64,000 nucleotides of DNA. It comes from Mycolicibacterium peregrinum (GTDB taxonomy: Bacteria; Actinomycetota; Actinomycetes; Mycobacteriales; Mycobacteriaceae). The stretch is taken from positions 1 through 64,000 of the forward strand of contig NZ_LQPP01000016.1 of the NCBI RefSeq assembly GCF_002102345.1, given 5' to 3'. Position numbers and translations under genes: made by a program. The number at the start of each line of letters is the position of its first letter. Within the stretch, counting starts at the first letter, position 1. The notes beneath the pieces were generated by a model. That model was not told where the DNA came from. It did not search any database and worked only from the letters and a program-made list of their open reading frames with translations. Positions 45,680 to 54,771 of the stretch are shown here, piece by piece.

Positions 45680-47040
45680 CAATCAGTCAGGTCGTCAACC
45701 CGGCCACCGAGGAGGTGCTGACCACGGTCGGCCATCTCGATGTCGCCGCGGTCGATGACGCGGTGGCCCGTGCCGCGGTGGCGCAACGAGCCTGGGCTCG
45801 TCTGGCGCCGGCCGAGCGGGCCGCCGCACTGCGCGCCTTCGCCGGTGTCGTCGACGCACACATCGCTGAGCTGGCCGCCCTCGAGGTGGCCAATTCCGGG
45901 CACCCGATCGCGCAGGCCGAATGGGAGGCCGGACACGTCCGCGATGTCCTGCAGTTCTACTCTGCGACTCCGGAACGATTGAGCGGCAAGCAGATCCCGG
46001 TGGCCGGCGGTCTGGACGTCACGTTCAACGAGCCACTGGGCGTGGTCGGCGTGATCACACCGTGGAACTTCCCGATGACCATCGCCGCGTGGGGCTTCGC
46101 CCCGGCGCTGGCCGCCGGCAACGCCGTCGTGGTCAAGCCCGCCGAGTGGACCCCGCTGACCACGATCCGGCTCGGTGAGCTCGCCATCGAATCGGGCCTG
46201 CCGGAGGGGCTCTTTCAGGTGCTGCCGGGCAAGGGTTCGGTGGTCGGAGAACGGTTCGTCACCCATCCAGGCGTCCGCAAGGTCGTGTTCACCGGATCCA
46301 CCGAGGTGGGGATGCGAGTGATGGCCGGAGCGGCGGCGCAAGTCAAACGGGTGACCCTGGAACTGGGCGGCAAGAGCGCGAACATCGTGTTCGACGACTG
46401 CGATCTGGAGAAGGCCGCGGCCACCGCACCGTACGGGGTGTTCGACAACGCGGGACAGGACTGCTGTGCGCGCAGCCGGATTCTGGTGCAGCGCAATGTC
46501 TACGATCGGTTCATGGAGCTGCTGGAGCCCGCCGTCAAGGGCGTCGTCGTGGGGGATCCCACGGTGCGCGACACCGAGATGGGGCCGTTGGTGTCCCGTC
46601 CGCACTGGGAGTCGGTGGCGTCCTACGTGCCCGACGGCGCGCCGGTCGCATTCCGGGGTTCCGCCCCAGCGGGGCCCGGGTTCTGGTTCCCACCAACGGT
46701 GTTGACGCCGCAGCGTACGGACCGGACCGTGACCGACGAGATCTTCGGCCCCGTGGTGACCGTGCTGCCGTTCGAGGACGAGGCCGACGCCATCGCACTG
46801 GCCAACGACACGCCTTACGGTTTGTCGGGCTCGATCTGGACCGACAACCTCTCGCGAGCGATGCGGGTGTCGCGGGCGGTGGAATCGGGCAATCTCAGTG
46901 TCAATTCACATTCCTCGGTGCGCTACAACACGCCGTTCGGTGGCTTCAAACAGTCCGGACTCGGACGCGAGTTGGGACCTGACGCGCCGCTGTCCTTCAC
47001 CGAGACCAAGAACGTCTTTTTCGCAGTAGAGGAGCTGTAG
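45676..47040 (+). CDS. aldC: NAD(P)-dependent aldehyde dehydrogenase
   Basis: A 454-residue ALDH. VITPWNFPM and KPAEWTPLT form the cofactor site, FTGSTEVG the NAD-binding turn, LELGGKSANIVFDD the general-base Glu, and NAGQDCCARSR the catalytic Cys. EIFGPVVTVLPF and NSHSSVRYNTPFGGFKQSGLGRELG are the usual C-terminal blocks. It would oxidise the gamma-glutamyl-amino-aldehyde to the acid. It is coupled to the hydrolase by ATGA, and the SDR ATG follows its TAG with no gap. Confidence 0.95.
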   Translation: MTISQVVNPATEEVLTTVGHLDVAAVDDAVARAAVAQRAWARLAPAERAAALRAFAGVVDAHIAELAALEVANSGHPIAQAEWEAGHVRDVLQFYSATPERLSGKQIPVAGGLDVTFNEPLGVVGVITPWNFPMTIAAWGFAPALAAGNAVVVKPAEWTPLTTIRLGELAIESGLPEGLFQVLPGKGSVVGERFVTHPGVRKVVFTGSTEVGMRVMAGAAAQVKRVTLELGGKSANIVFDDCDLEKAAATAPYGVFDNAGQDCCARSRILVQRNVYDRFMELLEPAVKGVVVGDPTVRDTEMGPLVSRPHWESVASYVPDGAPVAFRGSAPAGPGFWFPPTVLTPQRTDRTVTDEIFGPVVTVLPFEDEADAIALANDTPYGLSGSIWTDNLSRAMRVSRAVESGNLSVNSHSSVRYNTPFGGFKQSGLGRELGPDAPLSFTETKNVFFAVEEL

Positions 47041-47813
47041 ATGGATCTGACCCAACGTCTGGCCGGCAAGGTCGCCGTCATCACCGGGGGTGCCAGCGGC
47101 ATCGGCCTGGCCACCGGCCGGCGATTGCGCGCCGAGGGGGCCACGATCGTGGTGGGCGACATCGACCCGCCACCGGAGAGGCCGCCGCCGAAGAACTCGA
47201 CGGATTGTTCGTCCCGGTCGACGTGTCCGATCAGGATGCCGTCGACAACCTCTTCGACACCGCGGCAGCGACATTCGGATCCGTCGACATCGCGTTCAAC
47301 AACGCCGGGATCTCGCCACCCGAAGATGACCTGATCGAGACCACCGAATTGCCGGCCTGGCAACGGGTGCAGGACATCAACCTGAAATCGGTTTACCTGT
47401 CGTGCCGGGCGGCGCTGCGCCACATGGTGCCCGCGGGCAAGGGCTCGATCATCAACACCGCATCGTTCGTGGCGGTGATGGGCTCGGCCACCTCCCAGAT
47501 CTCCTACACCGCGTCCAAGGGCGGCGTGCTGGCGATGTCTCGCGAACTCGGCGTGCAGTATGCGCGGCAAGGAATCCGGGTCAACGCCCTGTGCCCCGGG
47601 CCGGTCAACACCCCGCTACTGCAGGAGTTGTTCGCCAAGGACCCCGAGCGTGCCGCGCGCCGGCTGGTACACATCCCGCTGGGCCGTTTCGCCGAACCCG
47701 AGGAGTTGGCCGCCGCGGTGGCGTTCCTGGCCAGTGACGACGCGTCGTTCATCACCGGTTCGACATTCCTCGTCGACGGCGGCATCAGCTCCGCGTACGT
47801 GACGCCCCTGTGA
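47041..47813 (+). pseudogene. SDR oxidoreductase (Rv2857c-like), frameshifted
   Basis: The first 42 codons encode a normal SDR start (GKVAVITGGASGIGLATGRR, then VVGDID). After that the frame collapses into Pro/Arg/Ser-rich sequence ending at 47334. From about 47170 the next frame reads on as EAAAEELDGLFVPVDVSDQD, NNAGISPPED, the SYTASKGG catalytic segment and a normal C-terminus at 47813. Restoring one C in the CCC at 47166-47168 (GACCCCGCC) gives DPATGEAAAEEL and a 257-residue protein. This is either a real inactivating one-base deletion or a sequencing error. The expected role is oxidation of a hydroxyl group in the amine pathway. Confidence 0.85.
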
Positions 47814-47830
47814 CACCCTGGTAGCCCGCC

Positions 47831-48562
47831 ATGACAGCCGAACCGGATCCCCCGCCCGCCGCGGAAGCGGCGGGTGCCCTGCTGCGTCCGGTCCGGCTGG
47901 GCAATGCCTTCGAGGACACCGTGGGTCGGCTGCTGGAGACGATCCGACTGGGCGTGTTGGGTCCGGGGGAGTCGCTGCCGCCAGAGCGTGAGCTTGCCGC
48001 CCGGCTCGGGGTCAGTCGCGACACCGTCCGGGAGGCGATCAAATCGCTCGCCGATGCCGGTTATCTGGTGTCCAAGCGGGGTCGGTACGGCGGCACCTTC
48101 CTGGCTGCTGAGTTGCCCCGGCACACCGCCGACGGTCCGAGTCCGACGCGTGCGGAAATCGACGATGCGTTGCGGCTGCGCGAGATCCTGGAGGTCGGGG
48201 CGGCGCGGATGGCGGCCGGGCGGACGTTGAGCGCGGCCGAGCGCGACGGGCTGTGGTCGCGGCTGGCCGATGTCCGCAGTGCCGAGCCCGACGACTACCG
48301 CCGCCTGGATTCGCGGCTGCACCTGGCCATCGCGGAAGCGGCGGGGTCACCGTCACTGGTACCGCTGGTCGCCGAGAACCGGATGCGGCTCAACGCCCTG
48401 CTGGATCAGATCCCGCTGCTGCTGCGCAACATCGCCCATTCCGACGAACAGCACGAGGAGATCGTGATGGCGATCCTGGCCGGTGACAGCGAGCGGGCCG
48501 CCGCGGCCATGCTGGCCCACGTCGGGGGATCGGCGGCCTTGCTGCACGGCTTCCTGGACTAG
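47831..48562 (+). CDS. FadR/GntR-family regulator
   Basis: A 243-residue regulator. The N-terminal winged helix (about 20-92) reads GPGESLPPERELAARLGVSRDTVREAIKSLADAGYL and then RGRYGGTFLA. The C-terminal FCD helical domain (about 110-235) includes RLREILEVGAARMAAGR, DSRLHLAIAEAAGS and HEEIVMAILAGD, with metal/ligand-binding Asp and His residues. It closes the glnA4 cluster and is the probable controller of the permease/glnA4 promoters. The ArsR gene follows nine bases later. Confidence 0.88.
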   Translation: MTAEPDPPPAAEAAGALLRPVRLGNAFEDTVGRLLETIRLGVLGPGESLPPERELAARLGVSRDTVREAIKSLADAGYLVSKRGRYGGTFLAAELPRHTADGPSPTRAEIDDALRLREILEVGAARMAAGRTLSAAERDGLWSRLADVRSAEPDDYRRLDSRLHLAIAEAAGSPSLVPLVAENRMRLNALLDQIPLLLRNIAHSDEQHEEIVMAILAGDSERAAAAMLAHVGGSAALLHGFLD

Positions 48563-48565
48563 ATT
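48560..48565 (+). promoter_or_regulatory. -10 hexamer formed on the GntR stop codon
   Basis: TAGATT starts with the TAG stop of the GntR gene and ends six bases before the GTG of the ArsR gene. It predicts a leaderless ArsR mRNA. Confidence 0.5.
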
Positions 48566-48571
48566 CGTACC

Positions 48572-48901
48572 GTGGACCGGCACGGTAAACAGGTCCAGGT
48601 CGAACGCGCGTCGTCGGCCTTGGCCGACGTCGACACCTCAGGGTGGGCGCGGCGCTTCGACCTGCTGTCCGATCCACACCGGTTGGAGATCCTGCTCGGT
48701 CTGCACCGCGCACCGGGGATCTGTGTCAGTGACCTGGCCACGGCTCTCGGCCGCTCGGAAAACGCCGTCTCGCAGGCGTTGCGTGTGCTTCGCGACCAGG
48801 GCTGGGTCACCTCCAGCCGGGCCGGCCGCACGGTGAACTACCGGCTCGAGGACGAGACCGTGCACGACCTGCTGCACTGGATCGGGGCGCGGCACGGCTG
48901 A
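48572..48901 (+). CDS. ArsR/SmtB-family metal-sensing repressor
   Basis: A 109-residue winged-helix protein: FDLLSDPHRLEILLGL, CVSDLATALGRSENAVSQALRVLRDQG and the wing SSRAGRTVNYRLEDE. One Cys sits in the helix position used by thiol-type metal sensors, and the C-terminal helix has three His residues (VHDLLHWIGARHG), but the spacing does not match the NmtR/CzrA alpha-5 site exactly. It lies 56 bases before nicT on the same strand, with palindromes over the nicT promoter. Nickel or cobalt sensing is therefore likely but unproven. Confidence 0.82.
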   Translation: MDRHGKQVQVERASSALADVDTSGWARRFDLLSDPHRLEILLGLHRAPGICVSDLATALGRSENAVSQALRVLRDQGWVTSSRAGRTVNYRLEDETVHDLLHWIGARHG

Positions 48902-48911
48902 AACCGTGCTC

Positions 48912-48951
48912 ATCTGTTCACCTGGACAGATATCCAGTGCCGTCCTAGGCT
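48912..48951 (+). promoter_or_regulatory. nicT promoter with overlapping operators
   Basis: TGGACA (48923-48928), 17 bases, TAGGCT (48946-48951), six bases and ATG 48958 make a near-consensus leaderless promoter. ATCTGT (48912-48917) / ACAGAT (48926-48931) and CTGGA (48922-48926) / TCCAG (48933-48937) are inverted repeats covering the -35 box, where a bound ArsR repressor would exclude RNA polymerase. Confidence 0.65.
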
Positions 48952-48957
48952 CGCCGA

Positions 48958-50058
48958 ATGACCACTGGCGCGGCTCCCGCGGTGACGACGACGAAGCCGC
49001 AGCCATTCGACCGCCCCGACTGGATTTCGATTGCGATGGTCGCCGCGGTGGTGTTGTTGTTGCATGTATTCGGTTGGGGCGTGTTGGTTTTCGGCGTTTC
49101 CCCGCAGCACATCACGCTGGGATCGGCCGGCGTGTTCGGGGTCGGAATCGGCGTCACGGCCTACCTGCTGGGCGTGCGCCACGCGTTCGACGCCGACCAC
49201 ATCGCCGTCATCGACAACACGACCCGAAAACTCGTCGGTGAGGGCACGCGATCGCTCTCCGCAGGATTCTGGTTCTCGCTGGGGCATTCCAGCGTGGTGT
49301 TCGGGCTCGCCCTGTTGCTGGCGTTGGGAGTTCATGCGCTGGCCGGACCGGTGCAGGACGACGAGTCGCCGATGTTGCAGACCCTGGGACTGATCGGGTC
49401 GGTGGTGGCCGGGACATTCCTCATTCTGATCGGCCTGACGAATCTGTTCGCCGTGGTCGGTATCGCCAAGATCTTCCGCGCCATGCGCAGCGGACAGTTC
49501 GACGAAGCCGAGCTCGAACGTCAACTTCACCAGCGCGGCTTCCTGGCCCGCCTGCTCGGCCGGGTCATGCGACGGGTGAGCAAGCCGTGGCATCTGTACC
49601 CGGTCGGCTTCCTGATGGGCCTCGGCTTCGACACCGCCACCCAGGTGGCACTTCTGGTGCTGGCGGCGGGCGCGGCGGCATTCACCTTGCCCTGGTACGC
49701 CATTCTCGTGCTTCCGGTGCTCTTCGCGGCAGGGATGAGCCTGTTCGACAGCCTGGACGGAATCTTCATGGCGCGGGCCTACGGCTGGGCGTTCCTGCAG
49801 CCGGTCCGCAAGGTCTACTACAACCTGACGGTCACCGTGTTGTCGGTCATCGTGGCGCTGGTGATCGGCGTCATCGTTCTGGCCGGTCTGCTGGTCGAGT
49901 GTCTGGGCATCACCACGGGTCCGCTGGCATTCATCGGTTCGGCCGACCTGGAGTTCGTCGGATTCGCGATCGTCGGGCTGTTCGTATTGAGCTGGGTTGT
50001 GGCCTTGGGGATCTGGCGGTTCGGCCGAATCGAGCAGCGCTGGGCCGCACGGGCCTAG
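48958..50058 (+). CDS. nicT: Nickel/cobalt transporter NicT
   Basis: A 366-residue permease of the NiCoT (HoxN/HupN/NixA) family with about eight membrane helices. The signature RHAFDADHIAVIDNTTR in helix 2 holds the H-x4-D-H metal motif; LGFDTATQVALL and FAAGMSLFDSLDGIFM are the other conserved blocks. A basic cytosolic loop (about 165-210) separates the halves. It brings Ni2+ and/or Co2+ in; cobalt would feed the cob genes downstream. Its TAG shares CTAG with the convergent mtr stop (50055-50058). Confidence 0.94.
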   Translation: MTTGAAPAVTTTKPQPFDRPDWISIAMVAAVVLLLHVFGWGVLVFGVSPQHITLGSAGVFGVGIGVTAYLLGVRHAFDADHIAVIDNTTRKLVGEGTRSLSAGFWFSLGHSSVVFGLALLLALGVHALAGPVQDDESPMLQTLGLIGSVVAGTFLILIGLTNLFAVVGIAKIFRAMRSGQFDEAELERQLHQRGFLARLLGRVMRRVSKPWHLYPVGFLMGLGFDTATQVALLVLAAGAAAFTLPWYAILVLPVLFAAGMSLFDSLDGIFMARAYGWAFLQPVRKVYYNLTVTVLSVIVALVIGVIVLAGLLVECLGITTGPLAFIGSADLEFVGFAIVGLFVLSWVVALGIWRFGRIEQRWAARA

Positions 50059-51440
50059 TCGCCCAGGCCCAGCAGGGCGTTCTCGATCACCTCGGCCAGT
50101 GCCGGGTGAATCCAGTACTGGCCCCGGGCCACCTCGTGGGCGGTCTGGCCGAAGCTCATCGCCTGGATCAGCGGCTGGATGATCGAGGACGCCTGATAGC
50201 CCATGATGTGGGCGCCCAGGATCTTGCCGGTGGCGCGATCGCCGATCAGCTTCGCGATGCCGGTGGTGTCCTCCATCGCCCAGCCGTATGCGGTGTCGCC
50301 GTAGGCCTGCACCTTGGTGACGTAGTCGTAGCCCTCGTCGCGGGCCTGTTCCTCGGTCAACCCGACCATGGCGATCTGCGGTTCGGTGAACACCGCCGAC
50401 GGCACGAACCGGTGATCGCTGCGCACCATCGCCTCGGTGTCGTCCCAATCGCGCAGCAGGTTCTCCCTGACCACCCGTGACTCGTGGTTGGCCACATGTT
50501 TGAGCTGATAATCCGAGGACACGTCACCGAGCGCGAAAATGCCACGCGCCGTGGTGCGTTGGTATTCGTCGACGATGACCAGACCGTCCTCGTCCACCTC
50601 AACCCCGGCGAGCTCGGCATCGAGCAGGTCCCCGTTGGGGACGCGTCCGGTGGCCACCAGCAACATGTCGGCGGGCAGCATCTTGCCGTCGTCGAGATCC
50701 AGCACGATCTTGTCGCCGTCGTGGTGGGACCCGATCACGTTCTCGTGCGTGCGCAGATCCCACTTCTCGGCTGCCAGCGCGCTGAACTCCTGACAGATCG
50801 TCTCGTCGCAATGGCTGAGAAGGCACTCGCCACGCACCACGATCGTGACCCGCACGCCGAGCGCCGAGAACACGTGGGCGAACTCGGCGGAGACGAACCC
50901 GCCGCCGACGATCACCAGGTGCTCCGGCAGTTCGGGGATCCGCATGATGTCGTCGCTGGTGTAGTACGTCACGCCGCAGTCCACGATGGCCGGCGGGACA
51001 TAGGCGCGCGACCCCGCGGCGATAACCACCTGATCGCTGCTGAATTCGTCCCCGGCCTCGGTGCGCAACGTGTAGCGGCCGTCGGCGGTCTTCGGCCCGA
51101 ACCGGGTGTGGCTGCCGTACACCGTGATGTTCGGGTCGTTGCGGCGATAGTCCTCGCCGCCGGCGGCGATCGGATCGATCCGGCCGAACACCCGCGCGAC
51201 GACATCGGGCCAGCGCACCTTGTCGATGTGGGAATCGATGCCGTACCTGGCGCTGTCCTTGATCGTGTCCGCGACGTCAGCGGCGTAGACGAACATCTTG
51301 GTGGGGATGCAGCCGACGTTCAGACAGGTGCCGCCGAACGTGCCCTGCTCGCAGATCGCGACCTTCTTGCCGGCGTAGCGCTCGTCGAGAATGCTGTTGC
51401 CCGAGCCGGTGCCGATGATCGTGAGGTCGTAATGCTCCAT
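50055..51440 (-). CDS. mtr: Mycothione reductase
   Basis: A 461-residue FAD/NADPH disulfide reductase. GTGSGNS (10-16) binds FAD, the redox pair is Cys39-x4-Cys44 in GGTCLNVGCIPTK, VGGGFVSAEFAHVFSALG binds NADPH, and the C-terminal dimer domain ends near HPALAEVIENALLGL with the catalytic His-Glu. It reduces mycothiol disulfide to mycothiol, the actinobacterial low-molecular-weight thiol. The serine hydrolase gene lies nine bases upstream on the same strand. Confidence 0.95.
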   Translation of the reverse strand: MEHYDLTIIGTGSGNSILDERYAGKKVAICEQGTFGGTCLNVGCIPTKMFVYAADVADTIKDSARYGIDSHIDKVRWPDVVARVFGRIDPIAAGGEDYRRNDPNITVYGSHTRFGPKTADGRYTLRTEAGDEFSSDQVVIAAGSRAYVPPAIVDCGVTYYTSDDIMRIPELPEHLVIVGGGFVSAEFAHVFSALGVRVTIVVRGECLLSHCDETICQEFSALAAEKWDLRTHENVIGSHHDGDKIVLDLDDGKMLPADMLLVATGRVPNGDLLDAELAGVEVDEDGLVIVDEYQRTTARGIFALGDVSSDYQLKHVANHESRVVRENLLRDWDDTEAMVRSDHRFVPSAVFTEPQIAMVGLTEEQARDEGYDYVTKVQAYGDTAYGWAMEDTTGIAKLIGDRATGKILGAHIMGYQASSIIQPLIQAMSFGQTAHEVARGQYWIHPALAEVIENALLGLGD

Positions 51441-51449
51441 GTGCGCTCC

Positions 51450-52487
51450 CTATCCGGAAGGTGTTGTGCTCGGCCGGGTTTGCAGGCTCAGGTAATAGTC
51501 GAGCCAGCGGTCGAGCTCGCCGTAGGCCGCCGCGCGGGCGTCGGCCACCGACAGGAACACGTCGTGCTTGGCGTCGGTGATCGGGGCGACCGTGGTGTGG
51601 TTACCCACGCAACCCGACCACCGTGCGATCTGGCGGACATCGAGCACCGCATCGCCGCGCTGCATCGCGGCCGGATCGGAAGTTTCGGTGACACTCCGGT
51701 CCGAACGCAGGATCAGGTTCGGAACGCCGACGTCAAGGCCGCGGTGTAAGCGGGCCTGTCCGCGGCGGATCGCATTGATCCACCCGAGAGTGACGGGAAA
51801 GCCTCCCAACGGTTTCCAGTCCAGGTTGTAGTCGAAGTCGCCGCCGTAGTCGCGGTGAAGTGTTGTGCCGTACCCACCTTCGGTGGGTTTGCGGATCACC
51901 GACAGCTTGCGCAGCCGGGCCAGGGCGATCAGAGCGGCCGATGTGGGTGCGGTGCGCAGGATCGCCGGGCCGTGCAGGTCGAAGAACGGGCTGTTGAGGA
52001 TCAGTCCGCCGACATGCAGCGGAGCGAGCCGGCGGCTGCGACGCAGACGATCGGCGAACAACGTGAGGATCAGCCCGCCCGCCGAATGCCCGTACAGGCA
52101 CACTGTGGCGTCGCCGGTGTCGGCGGCGATCATCTCCAGCGCGCGCTGGAGCTCGTCGTCGTACCGCGCCAGATCGGTGGTGAAATGCGCGGTCTGCCCC
52201 TCGTGCCGGGAGCGTCCGCATTTGGGGAGATCCAGCGCATAGAACGCGAAGCCGCGCTCGGCGAATCGATCCGCCAGTTCGGTGTGGAAGAAGTAGTCGG
52301 TGTAGCCGTGCAGCGCCAGCACCGCGTGGCCGGATCGGGCAGCCCCGTTCGCCGTGGCGGCCGGGCCCCGGCGTACCAGCGTGGCGACCAGGTGACCTTC
52401 GCCATCCGGATCAGGTCCTGCATCGATGGTCTGTTGCCAGAACCCCGGCAATACATCCGGCTCCCAGGAGGGCTCCCGTGACGTCAC
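51450..52487 (-). CDS. Serine aminopeptidase S33-type alpha/beta hydrolase
   Basis: A 345-residue monoacylglycerol-lipase/lysophospholipase-like hydrolase. VLALHGYTDYFFH is the oxyanion HG region, VCLYGHSAGGLILTLF the nucleophile elbow, and ITDAKHDVFLS the catalytic His. A cap-like insertion spans about 170-245. The substrate is unknown. GTG 52487 is six bases after a minus-strand TAGGGT (52499-52494), so it is probably leaderless. It is the orthologue position of Rv2854, next to mtr. Confidence 0.87.
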   Translation of the reverse strand: MTSREPSWEPDVLPGFWQQTIDAGPDPDGEGHLVATLVRRGPAATANGAARSGHAVLALHGYTDYFFHTELADRFAERGFAFYALDLPKCGRSRHEGQTAHFTTDLARYDDELQRALEMIAADTGDATVCLYGHSAGGLILTLFADRLRRSRRLAPLHVGGLILNSPFFDLHGPAILRTAPTSAALIALARLRKLSVIRKPTEGGYGTTLHRDYGGDFDYNLDWKPLGGFPVTLGWINAIRRGQARLHRGLDVGVPNLILRSDRSVTETSDPAAMQRGDAVLDVRQIARWSGCVGNHTTVAPITDAKHDVFLSVADARAAAYGELDRWLDYYLSLQTRPSTTPSG

Positions 52488-52749
52488 GGTTCCACCCTAG
52501 CCGCGCGCCGGAAACGGGTGTCGTAACGTCGGCGGAGAGTCCGTTTGCCGGCCCGGGGACCTGCAGACTTGCCGGGCCACACGCCGGATCCAGGGGTGCC
52601 CGGCGCGCGTTGCCGGGTTGAGGCGGCCTGACGGGTGACGGATCGCACTACCATGCCTGGCCAACTGGGATTCGTCGCGCGATAACCTGGGCATAACAAA
52701 AGCCGTCCATGTCGACGGGCCGCGCAACAACAAAGGACGAGCGATCAGG
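52488..52749. promoter_or_regulatory. Divergent region upstream of mqo
   Basis: These 262 bases separate the S33 hydrolase and mqo and contain no credible gene. In M. tuberculosis a PE_PGRS gene occupies this side of mqo; none is here. TAGGGT (minus strand, 52499-52494) precedes the hydrolase GTG by six bases. TAACCT (52683-52688) is the best -10 for mqo, giving a leader of about 55 bases. TTGCCGG occurs three times in the middle. Confidence 0.5.
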
Positions 52750-54252
52750 GTGTCTGAGGCAAACGTGGGTACGACCGTGAAGACCGACGTCGTGCTGGTT
52801 GGGGCCGGCATCATGAGCGCAACTCTCGGCGCTCTGATCCGTCTGCTGGAGCCGGACTGGTCGATCACCATGATCGAGCGGCTCGACGGCGCCGCCGCCG
52901 AGAGTAGCGATCCGTGGAACAACGCCGGTACCGGGCACTCGGCGCTGTGTGAGCTGAACTACACGCCCGAGCTGTCCGATGGCTCCATCGACACCACCAA
53001 GGCCATCAACGTCAACGAGCAGTTCCAGGTGTCGCGGCAGTTCTGGGCCTACGCGGCCGAGAACGGCGTGCTGCCCGACGTGCGCGGCTTCCTGAACCCG
53101 ATCCCGCACGTCAGTTTCGTGCACGGCGCAGGCAACGTCGATTACCTCAAGCGCCGGCATCAGGCCCTCGTCGGTAACCCGCTGTTCGCCTCGATGGAAT
53201 TCATCGACGACAAGGACGAGTTCGCGCGCCGGCTGCCGTTCATGGCCGCCAAGCGTGATTTCTCGGATCCGGTCGGGCTGAACTGGTCGCAGCACGGCAC
53301 CGATGTCGATTTCGGCGCACTCTCGCGCCAGCTGATCGGCTTCACTGCCCAGCGTGGAATGGACACCCTGTTCGGCCATGAGGTCCGCAACCTGCGCAAG
53401 GAATCGGACGGGACCTGGACGCTCAAGGTGACCAACCGGCGCACCGGTCTCAAGCGCAAGTTCAATGCGAAGTTCGTGTTCGTCGGCGCCGGTGGTGGCG
53501 CGCTGCCGCTGCTGCAGAAGTCCGGCATCCCCGAGGCCAAGGGCTTCGGCGGGTTCCCGGTCGGCGGCGCGTTCCTGCGGACCAACAACCAGGCGCTGAC
53601 CGCAGGCCACCAGGCCAAGGTGTACGGGCTGCCGCCCCTGGGTGCCCCGCCCATGTCGGTGCCGCACCTGGATACCCGTGTGATCAACGGCAAGTCGTGG
53701 CTGCTGTTCGGTCCGTTCGCCGGCTGGACGCCGAAGTTCCTCAAGCAGGGCAAGTTCACCGACCTGCCGTTGTCGGTCAAGCCCAACAACATCATGTCGA
53801 TGCTCGGTGTCGGGCTCACCGAGATGGGTCTGGTCAACTACCTGGTCGGCCAGCTGCTGCTGAGTGAGGCCGCACGGGTCGACACCTTGCGCGAATTCGC
53901 GCCGAGCGCAGTCGATTCCGATTGGGAGCTCGACATCGCCGGGCAGCGCGTGCAGGTGATCCGGCGCAAGGGCGCGGGTGGTGTGCTGGAGTTCGGCACC
54001 ACCGTGCTGACCGCCGCCGACGGCAGCATCGCGGGCCTGCTCGGCGCCTCGCCGGGCGCATCCACCGCGGTGCCGGCCATGCTCGACGTGCTGGAGCGCT
54101 GCTTCACCGATCGGTACCAGAGCTGGTTGCCGAAGCTCAAGGAGATGGTGCCCTCCCTCGGGACCAAGCTGTCCACCGAACCCGGCCTGTTCGAGGAAGT
54201 CTGGGCGTGGGGCACCAAGGCGCTGCAGCTGGACGTCCCTGTGACTGCGTGA
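52750..54252 (+). CDS. mqo: Malate:quinone oxidoreductase
   Basis: A 500-residue FAD enzyme of the membrane-associated TCA-cycle route that oxidises malate to oxaloacetate and passes electrons to menaquinone. The FAD motif is [32 protein letters not shown] and [20 protein letters not shown], with [12 protein letters not shown], are Mqo hallmarks, and the end is [12 protein letters not shown]. Length is normal for the family. GTG 52750 is the annotated start, with AAAGGA 12 bases upstream. Confidence 0.96.
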   Translation: MSEANVGTTVKTDVVLVGAGIMSATLGALIRLLEPDWSITMIERLDGAAAESSDPWNNAGTGHSALCELNYTPELSDGSIDTTKAINVNEQFQVSRQFWAYAAENGVLPDVRGFLNPIPHVSFVHGAGNVDYLKRRHQALVGNPLFASMEFIDDKDEFARRLPFMAAKRDFSDPVGLNWSQHGTDVDFGALSRQLIGFTAQRGMDTLFGHEVRNLRKESDGTWTLKVTNRRTGLKRKFNAKFVFVGAGGGALPLLQKSGIPEAKGFGGFPVGGAFLRTNNQALTAGHQAKVYGLPPLGAPPMSVPHLDTRVINGKSWLLFGPFAGWTPKFLKQGKFTDLPLSVKPNNIMSMLGVGLTEMGLVNYLVGQLLLSEAARVDTLREFAPSAVDSDWELDIAGQRVQVIRRKGAGGVLEFGTTVLTAADGSIAGLLGASPGASTAVPAMLDVLERCFTDRYQSWLPKLKEMVPSLGTKLSTEPGLFEEVWAWGTKALQLDVPVTA

Positions 54253-54265
54253 CCGGGGCGGGCGG

Positions 54266-54751
54266 ATGACGGTCGCACTACGCCGCAGTTGGGCCAAAGA
54301 CCTCGACGTACCAACGCTTTACGAGCTGCTGAAGCTCCGTGTCGAGGTGTTCGTGGTGGAGCAGGCCACGCCCTACCCTGAGCTCGACGGGCGGGATCTG
54401 CTCGCCGAGACCCGCCACTTCTGGCTGGAAAGCCCGGACGGAGAAGTCATTTCGACGCTGCGATTGATGGAGGAGCATCCCGGCGGCGAGAAGGCATTCC
54501 GGATCGGCCGGGTGTGCACCAAACGCAGTGCCCGGGGCAGCGGCCACACCACCCGGCTCATGCAGGCCGCGCTGGCCGAAGTCGGCGACTACCCGTGCCA
54601 CATCAATGCCCAGACCTACCTGATCGACATGTACGGCCGGCACGGATTCGTCCGTGACGGCGACGAATTCCTTGATGACGGGATCCCGCACGTGCCGATG
54701 GTGCGAGCCGGGTTCCGGTCCGACGAGCGCTCGCGCGAGGAGCCGACATGA
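54266..54751 (+). CDS. ElaA-like GNAT acetyltransferase
   Basis: A 161-residue GNAT protein: [28 protein letters not shown] is the ElaA opening, [20 protein letters not shown] the acetyl-CoA loop (R-x-x-G-x-G/A), and [34 protein letters not shown] the C-terminal block, split here across strands. Substrate unknown. It lies 13 bases after mqo and is connected to the next gene through a seven-codon reading frame. Confidence 0.88.
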   Translation: MTVALRRSWAKDLDVPTLYELLKLRVEVFVVEQATPYPELDGRDLLAETRHFWLESPDGEVISTLRLMEEHPGGEKAFRIGRVCTKRSARGSGHTTRLMQAALAEVGDYPCHINAQTYLIDMYGRHGFVRDGDEFLDDGIPHVPMVRAGFRSDERSREEPT

Positions 54752-54771
54752 CCGAGAGCGAGTCCTCCTGA
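54748..54771 (+). other. Seven-codon linking ORF between GNAT and chelatase genes
   Basis: ATG 54748 overlaps the GNAT stop (ATGA), has GAGGAG (54737-54742) at good spacing, encodes MTESESS and stops at TGA 54769-54771, which overlaps the next gene's ATG (TGATG). The chelatase start has no ribosome-binding site of its own, so the mini-frame may carry ribosomes across by termination-reinitiation. Confidence 0.45.

Noticed and set aside
52488..52749. PE/PPE gene remnant upstream of mqo
   Set aside because: The PE_PGRS gene of M. tuberculosis lies in this position, but no PE motif, Gly-Ala repeats or ORF remains here.
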